Origin: Ruminococcus sp.
GTDB lineage: Bacteria; Bacillota; Clostridia; Oscillospirales; Ruminococcaceae
NCBI GenBank assembly: GCA_017626015.1
Contig: JAGAJO010000001.1
Location: forward strand, 124,001-188,000
Length of the DNA: 64,000 bases
Reading direction: 5' to 3'
The position numbers and the translations under genes were made by a program. The notes beneath the pieces are model-generated. The model saw nothing but the letters and a program-made list of their open reading frames with translations, ran no database searches and was not told where the DNA came from. Shown piece by piece: positions 18,237 to 26,236 of this stretch. The first letter of the stretch is position 1. Every line of letters starts with the position of its first letter.

Positions 18237-20768
18237 GTGGACGAATACAATCTTATAAATCAGGACGTCAACAATATCATGCAGGAATCCTTTTTACAGT
18301 ATTCAATGGCAGTTATTGTTTCCAGAGCTCTTCCTGATGTAAGAGACGGCTTGAAGCCTGTTCACAGAAGAATTTTATATACAATGTTTGAAAACGGTCT
18401 TATGCCGGATCAGCCGTACCGTAAGTGCGCAGATACGGTAGGATCTGTGCTGGGAAGATATCATCCTCACGGCGACGCTTCGGTTTATGACGCCCTGGTA
18501 AGACTTGCCCAGAGCTTTTCACTGAGATATCCTCTGGTGGACGGACACGGAAACTTCGGTTCTGTGGACGGAGACCCTCCGGCTGCTTACCGTTATACGG
18601 AAGCTAAAATGGCAAAGATGTCTCTAAATATGCTGACCGACATCAAGAAAAATACCGTGGATTTCCAGTCTAACTACGACGACAGACTTCAGGAGCCGCA
18701 GGTGCTTCCGTCGAGGTTTCCCAATATCCTTTGCAACGGTTCGGTAGGTATTGCGGTAGGTATGGCGACAAATATACCTCCTCATAACCTTCACGAGGTC
18801 ATAGAGGGAATGAAGATCGTTATGAAAAATCCCGATTGTACTCTTGACGATCTTATGACGGCTATAAAGGGACCCGATTTTCCTACAGGCGGAATTATCA
18901 TGGGAAGAGCGGGTATAAGAGCAGCCTACGGAACAGGAAGAGGAAAGATAATACTGCGTTCCAAGACCTCTATCGAGGAGATAAAGGGCAGAAACTGCAT
19001 TGTTGTTACCGAGATACCATATATGGTAAACAAGGCAAGGCTTTGCGTTTCCATAGCGGATCTGGTAAAGGAGAAAAAGGTAGAGGGTATTCACGACCTG
19101 CGTGACGAATCCGGCAGAGAGGGTCTTAGGATCGTTATCGAGCTTAAAAAGGATGCAAATCCGCAGGTGGTACTGAATAAGCTGTTCAGCTATACCCAGC
19201 TTCAGGATTCTGTGGGAGTTATCCTGCTTGCCCTTGTAAACGGCATACCGAAGATCCTTACCCTTAAACAGATACTTGAGGAGTATATTAATTTCCAGGT
19301 CGAGGTAATAAGAAGAAGGACAGAGTTCGACCTTAAAAAGGCAAAGGAAAGAGAACATATTTTACAGGGTCTGGTCATAGCTCTGGATAATATCGACGAG
19401 ATAGTGGAGATAATGAAGACCTCCAAAAACGTACCTCACGCAAAGGAAAGACTGACTCAGCGCTTCGGTCTGACCGATATCCAGGCAGATCATATTGCAA
19501 ATATGACGCTGGGACGTCTTACCGGTATGGAAAGACAGAAGATCATTGACGAGCTGGCTGAGATAGAGATAAAGGTCGCTGATCTGGAGGATATTCTTGC
19601 AGATCACCAGAGAGTTCTGGATATTATTATTGAAGAAGTTGAAGCTATTCAGGATAAGTTCGGCGACGACAGAAGAACGCAGATAGAAAACGTCAGCGGA
19701 GAAGTGGATATCGAGGATCTTATCCCCGTTGAGGAAAGCGTTGTTACCTATACAAACGTAGGATACATCAAGAGAATGCCTATTTCCGTATATAAGGCAC
19801 AGAACAGAGGCGGAAAGGGCGTGACCGGTATGAAGCAGCGTGAGGACGACTGCGTAACGGAAATGTCGGTATGCTCTTCTCATGACAATATACTGTTTAT
19901 AACCACCAAGGGTCTGGCATATAAGATGAAATGCTATGAGCTGCCCGAGGGATCCAAGGCGTCCAGAGGCGTAAATATCAAAAATCTCCTTGCTCTCAAT
20001 GAGGGAGAGCTTATTGCCGCAATGATAAAGGTCGAGGATTTTGACGAGGACAAGTACATTGTAATGGTGACCAAAAACGGCAAGATAAAGAGAACGCCTT
20101 TGTCCTCATATAAGAACGTAAGAAAGAACGGTCTTATTGCCATAGGACTTGACGAGGGAGACGAGATCGCCGGCGTAAGAATGACAAGCGGCGGAGATCA
20201 GCTGATAATTGCAACATACGGCGGAATGGCTATACGGATCCGTGAAGAAAATATAAGGGAAATGTCCAGAACAGCTCACGGAGTCAAAGCTATCAGACTT
20301 AAAGAGAATGATCATGTTGTTTCCATGGCAAGAGTCAGAGAGGGTGCTAGCGTTCTTACAGTTTCCGAAAACGGTCTTGGCAGACGTGTTCCTCTGGAAT
20401 CCTACAGGATCCAGAACAGAGGCGGCTACGGAATGCTTAACTATAAAAACGGCAGCGTATGCGGCATAAAGGTCGTTGACGATGAGGACGATATTATCAT
20501 GATCTCCTCAAACGGAATAGTGATAAGGATAAGAGCCTGCGACATAAGCATGATGAGCCGGTATTCCAAGGGCGTAAGACTTATGAGAGTCGGCGGAGAA
20601 GGAAAGGTCGTTACGTTTACAAGGACCGAGCATGAAGAAGATGCGGAGATCTCAGAGGTCGAAAAGGCGTCAGAGGAAGAAATAGCCCGGGCGCAAGAGG
20701 AGGAAAGATCCTCAGCCGAAGAAGATATCGGATCTGAAAACAGTCAGTCGGAGAACGACGGGGAATAA
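18237..20768 (+). CDS. gyrA: DNA gyrase subunit A
   Basis: DNA-cleaving subunit of gyrase, 843 residues. The catalytic tyrosine is Tyr120 (RYTEAKM). The winged-helix QRDR segment reads HGDASVYD (H78-D85), putting Ala81 at the place of E. coli Ser83 and Asp85 at that of Asp87. The C-terminal beta-pinwheel contains the GyrA box (QNRGGKG) and ends in an acidic Glu/Ser tail. The GTG start is backed by AAGGAG. A hairpin with T run follows the gene. Confidence 0.97.
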   Translation: MDEYNLINQDVNNIMQESFLQYSMAVIVSRALPDVRDGLKPVHRRILYTMFENGLMPDQPYRKCADTVGSVLGRYHPHGDASVYDALVRLAQSFSLRYPLVDGHGNFGSVDGDPPAAYRYTEAKMAKMSLNMLTDIKKNTVDFQSNYDDRLQEPQVLPSRFPNILCNGSVGIAVGMATNIPPHNLHEVIEGMKIVMKNPDCTLDDLMTAIKGPDFPTGGIIMGRAGIRAAYGTGRGKIILRSKTSIEEIKGRNCIVVTEIPYMVNKARLCVSIADLVKEKKVEGIHDLRDESGREGLRIVIELKKDANPQVVLNKLFSYTQLQDSVGVILLALVNGIPKILTLKQILEEYINFQVEVIRRRTEFDLKKAKEREHILQGLVIALDNIDEIVEIMKTSKNVPHAKERLTQRFGLTDIQADHIANMTLGRLTGMERQKIIDELAEIEIKVADLEDILADHQRVLDIIIEEVEAIQDKFGDDRRTQIENVSGEVDIEDLIPVEESVVTYTNVGYIKRMPISVYKAQNRGGKGVTGMKQREDDCVTEMSVCSSHDNILFITTKGLAYKMKCYELPEGSKASRGVNIKNLLALNEGELIAAMIKVEDFDEDKYIVMVTKNGKIKRTPLSSYKNVRKNGLIAIGLDEGDEIAGVRMTSGGDQLIIATYGGMAIRIREENIREMSRTAHGVKAIRLKENDHVVSMARVREGASVLTVSENGLGRRVPLESYRIQNRGGYGMLNYKNGSVCGIKVVDDEDDIIMISSNGIVIRIRACDISMMSRYSKGVRLMRVGGEGKVVTFTRTEHEEDAEISEVEKASEEEIARAQEEERSSAEEDIGSENSQSENDGE

Positions 20769-20776
20769 AACAGTAA

Positions 20777-20818
20777 AACAGGCGGTTTTCTAAAAATGAA
20801 GAAATCCGCCTGTTTTTT
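20777..20818 (+). terminator. Terminator after gyrA
   Basis: ACAGGCGG pairs with CCGCCTGT (about 20778-20785 with 20807-20814), followed by TTTTTT. Confidence 0.85.
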
Positions 20819-20821
20819 AAT

Positions 20822-21120
20822 TACTGTTACACTAAAATTACAAATTAAATAAGCTCCTTGTCGGAACAAGTAAAGTCAAGTACGTTTTTTTGGATTTTTA
20901 GCTGTAACTAATTAGTTACTTCACGGTTACAAACAAGGGAGAAAAAACGGACAATTGTTGAAAATAAAAAAAGTTTTCAACAATCATTGTGCTGTATATA
21001 GCTGAATCAGTGACTTTTAAACAGTTTCAACAGAGTTTTCAACAATTTTGAATTTTATCAACGTTACATTTAAACTGTCCAAAAATGTTCTTGTCACCGT
21101 TTTTTAACCATTTGTAACTA
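20822..21120. other. Second DnaA-box-like cluster downstream of gyrA
   Basis: Gene-free AT-rich region with five CAACA-type nonamers: reverse TTTTCAACA (20956-20964), TTTTCAACA (20974-20982), GTTTCAACA (21024-21032), TTTTCAACA (21036-21044) and TTATCAACG (21055-21063). It also has several GTTAC/GTAAC words, including the palindrome GTAACTAATTAGTTAC near 20905-20920. The boxes have the same form as at oriC. The rest of the gap up to 21283 holds only the cellulase promoter. Confidence 0.6.
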
Positions 21121-21191
21121 AATCAGAGATCATTAATAAGAAAAATATGCATTAAAATTATGCGTTTTAAATAATTTTCTTGGATAATGTG

Positions 21192-21220
21192 TTTACAATC
21201 TGACGGTAATGTGATATAAT
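21192..21220 (+). promoter_or_regulatory. Promoter of the GH5 cellulase gene
   Basis: TTTACA (21192-21197), 17-bp spacer, TATAAT (21215-21220), 63 bp before the chosen start codon. Confidence 0.8.
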
Positions 21221-21283
21221 TAATCTATAAAAATATGCATTATGCTTTTTGATACGGAGTTATATGCAGAAGGAGTGAAAAAA

Positions 21284-22948
21284 ATGAATGTAGGAAGGTC
21301 AGTTATCCTTAAAAAGATCACAGCGCTGTTTGCTTCGGTGATCGCTATCGGAGCTGTGAATTCAGCTGTCTGCGATATTGCGGATACTCCGCTGATACCG
21401 GTTTCTACCATCACGGCAGAGGCTGCCGAAACGATAGCGGCGCCCACAGTCAGAAGCTATTATAAGACTGCGGAAAGATCTGTAACTATCAACTGGAATG
21501 CAGTAAGCAAAGTTGACGGCTATTATATTTACAGATACAGTGAAAACTGCCCGAGATGGATCAAGGTCGGCGAGGCAAAGGGTAATGAAAAAAGCTTTGA
21601 AAGCATAAATCTTCTTCCCGGACTTAAGTATAATTATAAGCTGAAATCTTATAAGATAAAAGACGGTAAGAAGGTCTTCAGCAATTACAGTCAGGAGATC
21701 AAGGCGGCAACGATCCCGGCAAAATCGGTCATTGTTTCTGCGACAAAGACAAGCAGTAAAATAACTCTTGTATGGAATAAGAACAGCGGCTCCGGCTATG
21801 AGCTGTTCTGGCTGAAAAACGGCGCATGGAGCAAGGCAAAAACCGTTACCGATAAAAATATTATAACTTATACCATTAGCGGACTTAAGCCTAATACCAA
21901 ATATTCCTTCAAAATAAGGACTACCGGCGCAGACGAAAACGGAAAGAAGCTTTACGGAGCATACAGCGACGTGAGAAATGTTACCACAAGCGCTGCAACA
22001 GCAGTGACCGATAATACTCCGGTCGGACAGCACGGACAGCTTTCAGTCAGCGGGGCAAATATAGTGGATAAAAACGGAGAGAAGTTCAAGATCAAGGGAA
22101 TGAGTACCCACGGTATCATGTGGGAGGATTTCAGCGATATACTCACTAAGGATTCCCTTAAGGTACTCAGAGACGACTGGAAATGCAATACCGTAAGGAT
22201 AGCAATGTATACCGAGGAATGGGGAGGCTATACCACAGGCTCGAGCTATGCCACACAGGCAAAGCAGAAGGTCTATACAGGCGTTAAAAATGCAACTGAG
22301 CTGGGAATGTACGTTATTATAGACTGGCATATCCTTAGTGACGGAAATCCTCAGACCCACCAGGCGGAGGCTGTTCAGTTCTTCACTGAGATGTCAAAGA
22401 AGTACAAGGATCAAAATAACGTTATCTACGAGATTTGCAACGAACCCAACAGCAACAGAGGAAATGTAACATGGTCTGCAAATATCAAGCCTTATGCAAT
22501 AAAGATAATAAGCACCATAAGAAAATATGACAGCAATGCGCTTATCATATGCGGCACAGGAACATGGAGTCAGGATATCCACGATGTTCTGAACAACAAG
22601 CTTTCCGATAAGAATACCGTATATGCGCTTCATTTCTATGCAAACACCCATACCGATTGGCTGAGAAACAGACTCAGGGACTGCTACAACAAGGGACTGC
22701 CCATTCTTGTATCTGAATTCGGTACCTGCGATGCAAGCGGAAACGGCGGATTTAACGAATATCAGTCAAAGGAATGGTTCAAGCTTCTGGATTCCCTTAA
22801 GATCGGTTACATAAACTGGTCGGCGTGCGGAAAAAATGAGACAGCTTCGGCATTTAAAAGCGGAACAAACCTTAAGGTTATAAAATCGGGAGAATCTCAG
22901 CTTACTCAGAGCGGAAAACTGGTAAGGTCCTGGTTCAGAGCGCATTAA
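21284..22948 (+). CDS. Secreted GH5 endoglucanase with two fibronectin III domains
   Basis: Glycoside hydrolase of family 5, predicted to cut internal beta-1,4-glucan bonds outside the cell; 554 residues. A signal peptide (MNVGRSVILKKITALFASVIA, cleavage about residue 45) is followed by two fibronectin type III modules (about 50-145 and 148-235) and the GH5 TIM barrel (about 255-550). The acid/base is Glu387 in YEICNEPNS and the nucleophile Glu478 in SEFGTC; HFYANTH fits the conserved substrate histidine. The ATG at 21284 is preferred because GAAGGAG lies before it; an upstream ATG at 21242 has no ribosome site. No dockerin is visible, so it is probably free or wall-bound by another route. 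Confidence 0.92.
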   Translation: MNVGRSVILKKITALFASVIAIGAVNSAVCDIADTPLIPVSTITAEAAETIAAPTVRSYYKTAERSVTINWNAVSKVDGYYIYRYSENCPRWIKVGEAKGNEKSFESINLLPGLKYNYKLKSYKIKDGKKVFSNYSQEIKAATIPAKSVIVSATKTSSKITLVWNKNSGSGYELFWLKNGAWSKAKTVTDKNIITYTISGLKPNTKYSFKIRTTGADENGKKLYGAYSDVRNVTTSAATAVTDNTPVGQHGQLSVSGANIVDKNGEKFKIKGMSTHGIMWEDFSDILTKDSLKVLRDDWKCNTVRIAMYTEEWGGYTTGSSYATQAKQKVYTGVKNATELGMYVIIDWHILSDGNPQTHQAEAVQFFTEMSKKYKDQNNVIYEICNEPNSNRGNVTWSANIKPYAIKIISTIRKYDSNALIICGTGTWSQDIHDVLNNKLSDKNTVYALHFYANTHTDWLRNRLRDCYNKGLPILVSEFGTCDASGNGGFNEYQSKEWFKLLDSLKIGYINWSACGKNETASAFKSGTNLKVIKSGESQLTQSGKLVRSWFRAH

Positions 22949-23017
22949 GGACGCAAGGATCCTGATCAATAGGTCCGGGAGCGCACAATGAAAGTGTGAG
23001 GACTATATAAAATATGT

Positions 23018-23043
23018 GCCGCCTTTTCAAGCAGAAAGGCGGC
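23018..23043 (+). terminator. Hairpin after the GH5 gene
   Basis: GCCGCCTTT (23018-23026) pairs with AAAGGCGGC (23035-23043). No clear T run follows, so termination is uncertain. Confidence 0.45.
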
Positions 23044-23097
23044 GCTTGCGTTAATCGAAATTTGTTTAAGGCAAACTATTTTCGTAGGAGTGAAAAA

Positions 23098-23964
23098 ATG
23101 AACATCATAAGGAATAAAAAGTTTGATGAGGAAAGAGCGTTATATTCAAGCAGAGATATTATGCTTACAGACTGCTCCTTCGACGGAGAGGCAGACGGAG
23201 AAAGCGCACTTAAGGAAAGCTCGGATGTCACGGTAGACAGATGCTTCTGCAATCTGAGGTATCCTTTCTGGCATGATAAAAATTTAAGGATAATCAATAC
23301 TGAAATGACCTCTGCCTGCAGGGCTGCGCTGTGGTATTCTGAAAATGTAGTCATCACAGACAGTAAGCTTCACGGAATAAAGGCGCTGAGAGAATGCTGT
23401 AAAGTAAATATTGAAAAATGCGATATAATTTCTCCCGAATTCGGCTGGTCGGTGCATGATATAACTATTAAGGATACTTCGGCGGAAAGCGAATATTTTA
23501 TGATGAGAAGCAGCGGACTTCATTTTGAGAACGTAAGTCTTAAGGGAAAATACTCTTTTCAATACATAGAAAATGCAGTTTTTGAAAACTGCAAGTTTGA
23601 TACCAAGGACGCTTTCTGGCACGGAAAGAATGTAACGGTAAAAAATTCGGTGATAAAGGGAGAATATCTTGCGTGGTATTCAGACGGACTTACTTTGGAG
23701 AATTGCAGGATAATCGGTACTCAGCCGTTCTGTTACTGCAAAAATCTCAGGCTTGTGAACTGCGAAATGATCGATACCGATCTTTGCTTTGAAAAATCTG
23801 ACGTTGAGGCCACGGTGACAACGGAGATCGACAGTATAAAAAATCCCCGCAGCGGAAGGATCTTCGTCAAGGCTGTCGGAAATATAATTATGGACGATGA
23901 AAATGCGGCGGGAGAAATCATTGTGGGAGAAAAAAAACTTTGTCCGGCGGGAAAAGACAAGTGA
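23098..23964 (+). CDS. DUF3737 family protein
   Basis: Predicted cytosolic protein of 288 residues with no signal peptide. It shows a repeating pattern of short beta strands (for example VTVDRCFCN, VVITDSKLHG, LHFENVSLKG, VTVKNSVIKG, LTLENCRIIG), as expected of a right-handed parallel beta helix; DUF3737 proteins have this build. The function is unknown to me. AGGAG before the ATG at 23098 sets the start; an ATG further upstream lacks such a site. It lies 10 bases before the MATE gene and may be co-transcribed with it. Confidence 0.8.
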   Translation: MNIIRNKKFDEERALYSSRDIMLTDCSFDGEADGESALKESSDVTVDRCFCNLRYPFWHDKNLRIINTEMTSACRAALWYSENVVITDSKLHGIKALRECCKVNIEKCDIISPEFGWSVHDITIKDTSAESEYFMMRSSGLHFENVSLKGKYSFQYIENAVFENCKFDTKDAFWHGKNVTVKNSVIKGEYLAWYSDGLTLENCRIIGTQPFCYCKNLRLVNCEMIDTDLCFEKSDVEATVTTEIDSIKNPRSGRIFVKAVGNIIMDDENAAGEIIVGEKKLCPAGKDK

Positions 23965-23974
23965 TCCGGGATAA

Positions 23975-25381
23975 ATGCAGATGAGTAATATTTCAAACCG
24001 TATAAAGGAAGATCCACGTCTGAAAATGCTGCCGGTAATTCTTGCATTGGCATGGCCGACTATGCTGGAGCAGCTTTTGCAGACTGCCGTTCAGTATATT
24101 GATACGGCCATGGTAGGTTCCTTGGGAACTAAGGCGACTGCGGCGGTGGGATCGACGACTACCGTAAACTGGCTGATAGGAAGTACGGTATCAGCAATTG
24201 CAGTGGGTTTTCTGTCGTATATCTCTCAGGCGTTCGGAGCGGGATCAAAGGACAAAGCACGCCGTGCCGCAGCTCAGGCTGTAACTGCTGCATTGACAGT
24301 GGGAACGCTTTTTACCGTACTGGCTGTAACCCTCAGCGAAAGGATCCCTGTGTGGATGAGGGTCGAGAAGAGCATACGAAAGGAAGCCGCAGGATATTTT
24401 CTGATCCTGTACACTCCCATGATCTTCAGAGCCGCAAGTATTATTTTCGGAACGGTGCTGAGATCGGTAGGCGATACAAAAACTCCCATGCAGGTCGGTA
24501 TTGCCGTAAATTTAATAAATATTGTAATGAATTTTTTTCTGATCTACCCTACCAGAGAAGTTATTATATTTGGAAATAAAATTACGATAATCGGGGCAGA
24601 TTTTGGTATTTACGGTGCGGCAGCAGCAAGCGCCTGTGCATATGCCTGCGGAGGGATAGCTATGACGGTAATGCTGTGGCGGCACAAGGAGATCTCTCCA
24701 CGGGGGCAGCGATTGAAACCTGATCTTACGGTGCTTAAGCCGTGTCTGAGAGTTGCTTTTCCGAATATGCTCCAGAGGTTTGCAACGTCCTTCGGATATG
24801 TGGCTTTTGCGTCAATGATAAATTCTTTGGGAGAGACCGCAGCAGCTGCGCACACTATTGCAAATACGGTAGAATCGCTGTTTTACATTCCCGGATACGG
24901 AATGCAGACCGCAGCGGCAACGCTTTCGGGAAACGCTTACGGAGCGGGTGACAGGAAAAAGCTTGACAGACTTCCCAGGGCTATTCTTCCGCTGGAGGTC
25001 ATACTGATGATCTTTTCCGGGGGAATGCTGTTTATATTTGCTCCGCAGCTTATGAATATTTTTTCAGATGACCCGGAGGTAATAAGTCTGGGAACGGCTG
25101 TTCTGAGAATGGTTTCGGTGTCGGAGCCTTTTTATGGAGTACCTATTGTTATAGAGGGCATAATGCAGGGACTGGGAAAAACCGTAGCGCCCTTTATATA
25201 CAACATTACGGGAATGTGGCTTATAAGGATAGTCGGTACGTTTATCTGCACCCAGATAGCAGGCTTGGGTCTTATATCCGCATGGGGCTGTATGATAGCG
25301 CATAATCTTGTGCTGTTTGTACTTTTCATTGCCCACTACCTGAGCGGTAAATGGAGACCGGATAAAATTCAGGCAAGTTAA
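23975..25381 (+). CDS. MATE family efflux transporter
   Basis: Multidrug and toxin extrusion antiporter of 468 residues with about 12 membrane helices in two homologous halves. It starts in family style (ILALAWPTMLEQLLQTAVQYIDTAMVGSLG) and has the second-half counterpart (AFPNMLQRFATSFGYVAFASMINSLG). The exchange ion (sodium or proton) and substrates cannot be told from the sequence. A second in-frame ATG at 23981 is an equally possible start; neither has a strong ribosome site. Confidence 0.9.
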   Translation: MQMSNISNRIKEDPRLKMLPVILALAWPTMLEQLLQTAVQYIDTAMVGSLGTKATAAVGSTTTVNWLIGSTVSAIAVGFLSYISQAFGAGSKDKARRAAAQAVTAALTVGTLFTVLAVTLSERIPVWMRVEKSIRKEAAGYFLILYTPMIFRAASIIFGTVLRSVGDTKTPMQVGIAVNLINIVMNFFLIYPTREVIIFGNKITIIGADFGIYGAAAASACAYACGGIAMTVMLWRHKEISPRGQRLKPDLTVLKPCLRVAFPNMLQRFATSFGYVAFASMINSLGETAAAAHTIANTVESLFYIPGYGMQTAAATLSGNAYGAGDRKKLDRLPRAILPLEVILMIFSGGMLFIFAPQLMNIFSDDPEVISLGTAVLRMVSVSEPFYGVPIVIEGIMQGLGKTVAPFIYNITGMWLIRIVGTFICTQIAGLGLISAWGCMIAHNLVLFVLFIAHYLSGKWRPDKIQAS

Positions 25382-25392
25382 GAAAATAAAAG

Positions 25393-25470
25393 ACCCGCCG
25401 GGAAAGGCGGGTGCGCATAAAGAAGTTTTCGCCATAGCACTTTTGATTTTCGGTCAAAAGTGCTATGGCG
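25393..25470 (+). terminator. Tandem hairpins after the MATE gene
   Basis: ACCCGCC...GGCGGGT (25393-25399 with 25406-25412), then a perfect 17-bp stem (25430-25446 with 25454-25470) followed by TTTA. These isolate the MATE gene from the next promoter. Confidence 0.75.
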
Positions 25471-25476
25471 TTTATA

Positions 25477-25505
25477 TTGACAAAATGAATTTTATGATGT
25501 ATAAT
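25477..25505 (+). promoter_or_regulatory. Promoter of the small membrane-protein gene
   Basis: TTGACA (25477-25482), 17-bp spacer, TATAAT (25500-25505): perfect consensus. Confidence 0.87.
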
Positions 25506-25543
25506 TTTTCTAAAATAAATCTGAATTTGAGGAAGTATATACT

Positions 25544-25837
25544 ATGAAAAAACTATATGTTAAACTGATTCTATCATTTGTGTCTTTTTTAGCAGCTAAT
25601 TTGTGGATTATCAATAAAGGCGTTGCGAAAGGTGCTGCCAAGTTTTTTATATCGCCAACGGTAGAAGAAACTATCATATTTATCCTTTTACAGCTATTAG
25701 TCATAGTAATCTATTGTATTTATCCTCTCACGATAAAAAAATCTAAAATCATATATTGGTCTGTTTCTGAAGCATTTGTGGCTATTACTGTTTTCTTTTG
25801 GGGAATATTTATCGTTGGTCCTATTTGGTTCAATTAG
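25544..25837 (+). CDS. Small membrane protein of unknown function
   Basis: A 97-residue protein I do not recognise. It has three likely membrane helices, at about 5-25 (VKLILSFVSFLAANLWII), 44-64 (TIIFILLQLLVIVIYCIYPL) and 72-93 (WSVSEAFVAITVFFWGIFIV), and a lysine-rich N-terminus. GAGGAAG and a perfect promoter lie upstream; terminators flank it on both sides, so it is a one-gene unit. Its codons are more AT-rich than those of its neighbours, and it sits beside a tRNA gene, which suggests recent acquisition. Confidence 0.7.
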   Translation: MKKLYVKLILSFVSFLAANLWIINKGVAKGAAKFFISPTVEETIIFILLQLLVIVIYCIYPLTIKKSKIIYWSVSEAFVAITVFFWGIFIVGPIWFN

Positions 25838-25879
25838 AGAAAATTTTGATTTATGCGAGTAATCAAATATTAACAACAA

Positions 25880-25912
25880 GCCCCGAAGCAGTTTCAATAA
25901 TTGCTTCGGGGC
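25880..25912 (+). terminator. Terminator after the small membrane-protein gene
   Basis: GCCCCGAAGCA (25880-25890) pairs perfectly with TGCTTCGGGGC (25902-25912). The tail is only mildly T-rich. Confidence 0.65.
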
Positions 25913-26004
25913 ATAAACTTCTTTATAAGTACCGAACTAAAGACGACGGGTCTTTTTTCTTGCTGATATCAAATAAATGTTGCATCAGCGGATACAAGTA
26001 CGAT

Positions 26005-26037
26005 AAAAAAGCCGTGGCGGGAAATACCCGTCACGGC
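26005..26037 (-). terminator. Terminator of the tRNA-Arg gene
   Basis: GCCGTGGCGGG (26011-26021) pairs with CCCGTCACGGC (26027-26037) with one mismatch; the minus strand continues with six Ts (26005-26010). Confidence 0.88.
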
Positions 26038-26045
26038 GAGTGATA

Positions 26046-26122
26046 TGGTGCGCCTGACAGGAGTCGAACCTGCGGCCTCAAGAGTCGGAGTCTTGCGCTC
26101 TATCCAACTGAGCTACAGACGC
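26046..26122 (-). tRNA. tRNA-Arg (anticodon CCG)
   Basis: Complete cloverleaf on the minus strand: acceptor GCGTCTG/CAGGCGC, D arm GCTC...GAGC, anticodon stem CAAGA/TCTTG with loop CTCCGAC (anticodon CCG, reads CGG), T arm GCAGG-TTCGACT-CCTGT, discriminator A. The CCA end is encoded (26046-26048). Confidence 0.96.
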
Positions 26123-26129
26123 ATATGAT

Positions 26130-26178
26130 CGTCAATTGACAATTAACAATTGATAGTTGAAAATTGACAATTGACAAT
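26130..26178. repeat. Seven-unit heptamer tandem repeat
   Basis: Seven 7-base units in register (consensus TGACAAT): CGTCAAT, TGACAAT, TAACAAT, TGATAGT, TGAAAAT, TGACAAT, TGACAAT. It begins 7 bases upstream of the tRNA-Arg 5' end and lies between the tRNA and the end of metG. Confidence 0.8.
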
Positions 26179-26236
26179 ATGATTTTATTAGCTGACAGCG
26201 CTATGACAATTAGCAGAAAAGTTATACTTGCCGTTG

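Noticed and set aside
25798-26043. Plus-strand frame of 81 codons after the small membrane protein
   Set aside because: It overlaps that gene's end and contains two terminator hairpins; no ribosome site.
25382-26200. Integrated element at tRNA-Arg
   Set aside because: No integrase, and no direct repeat of the tRNA 3' end was found within the window.
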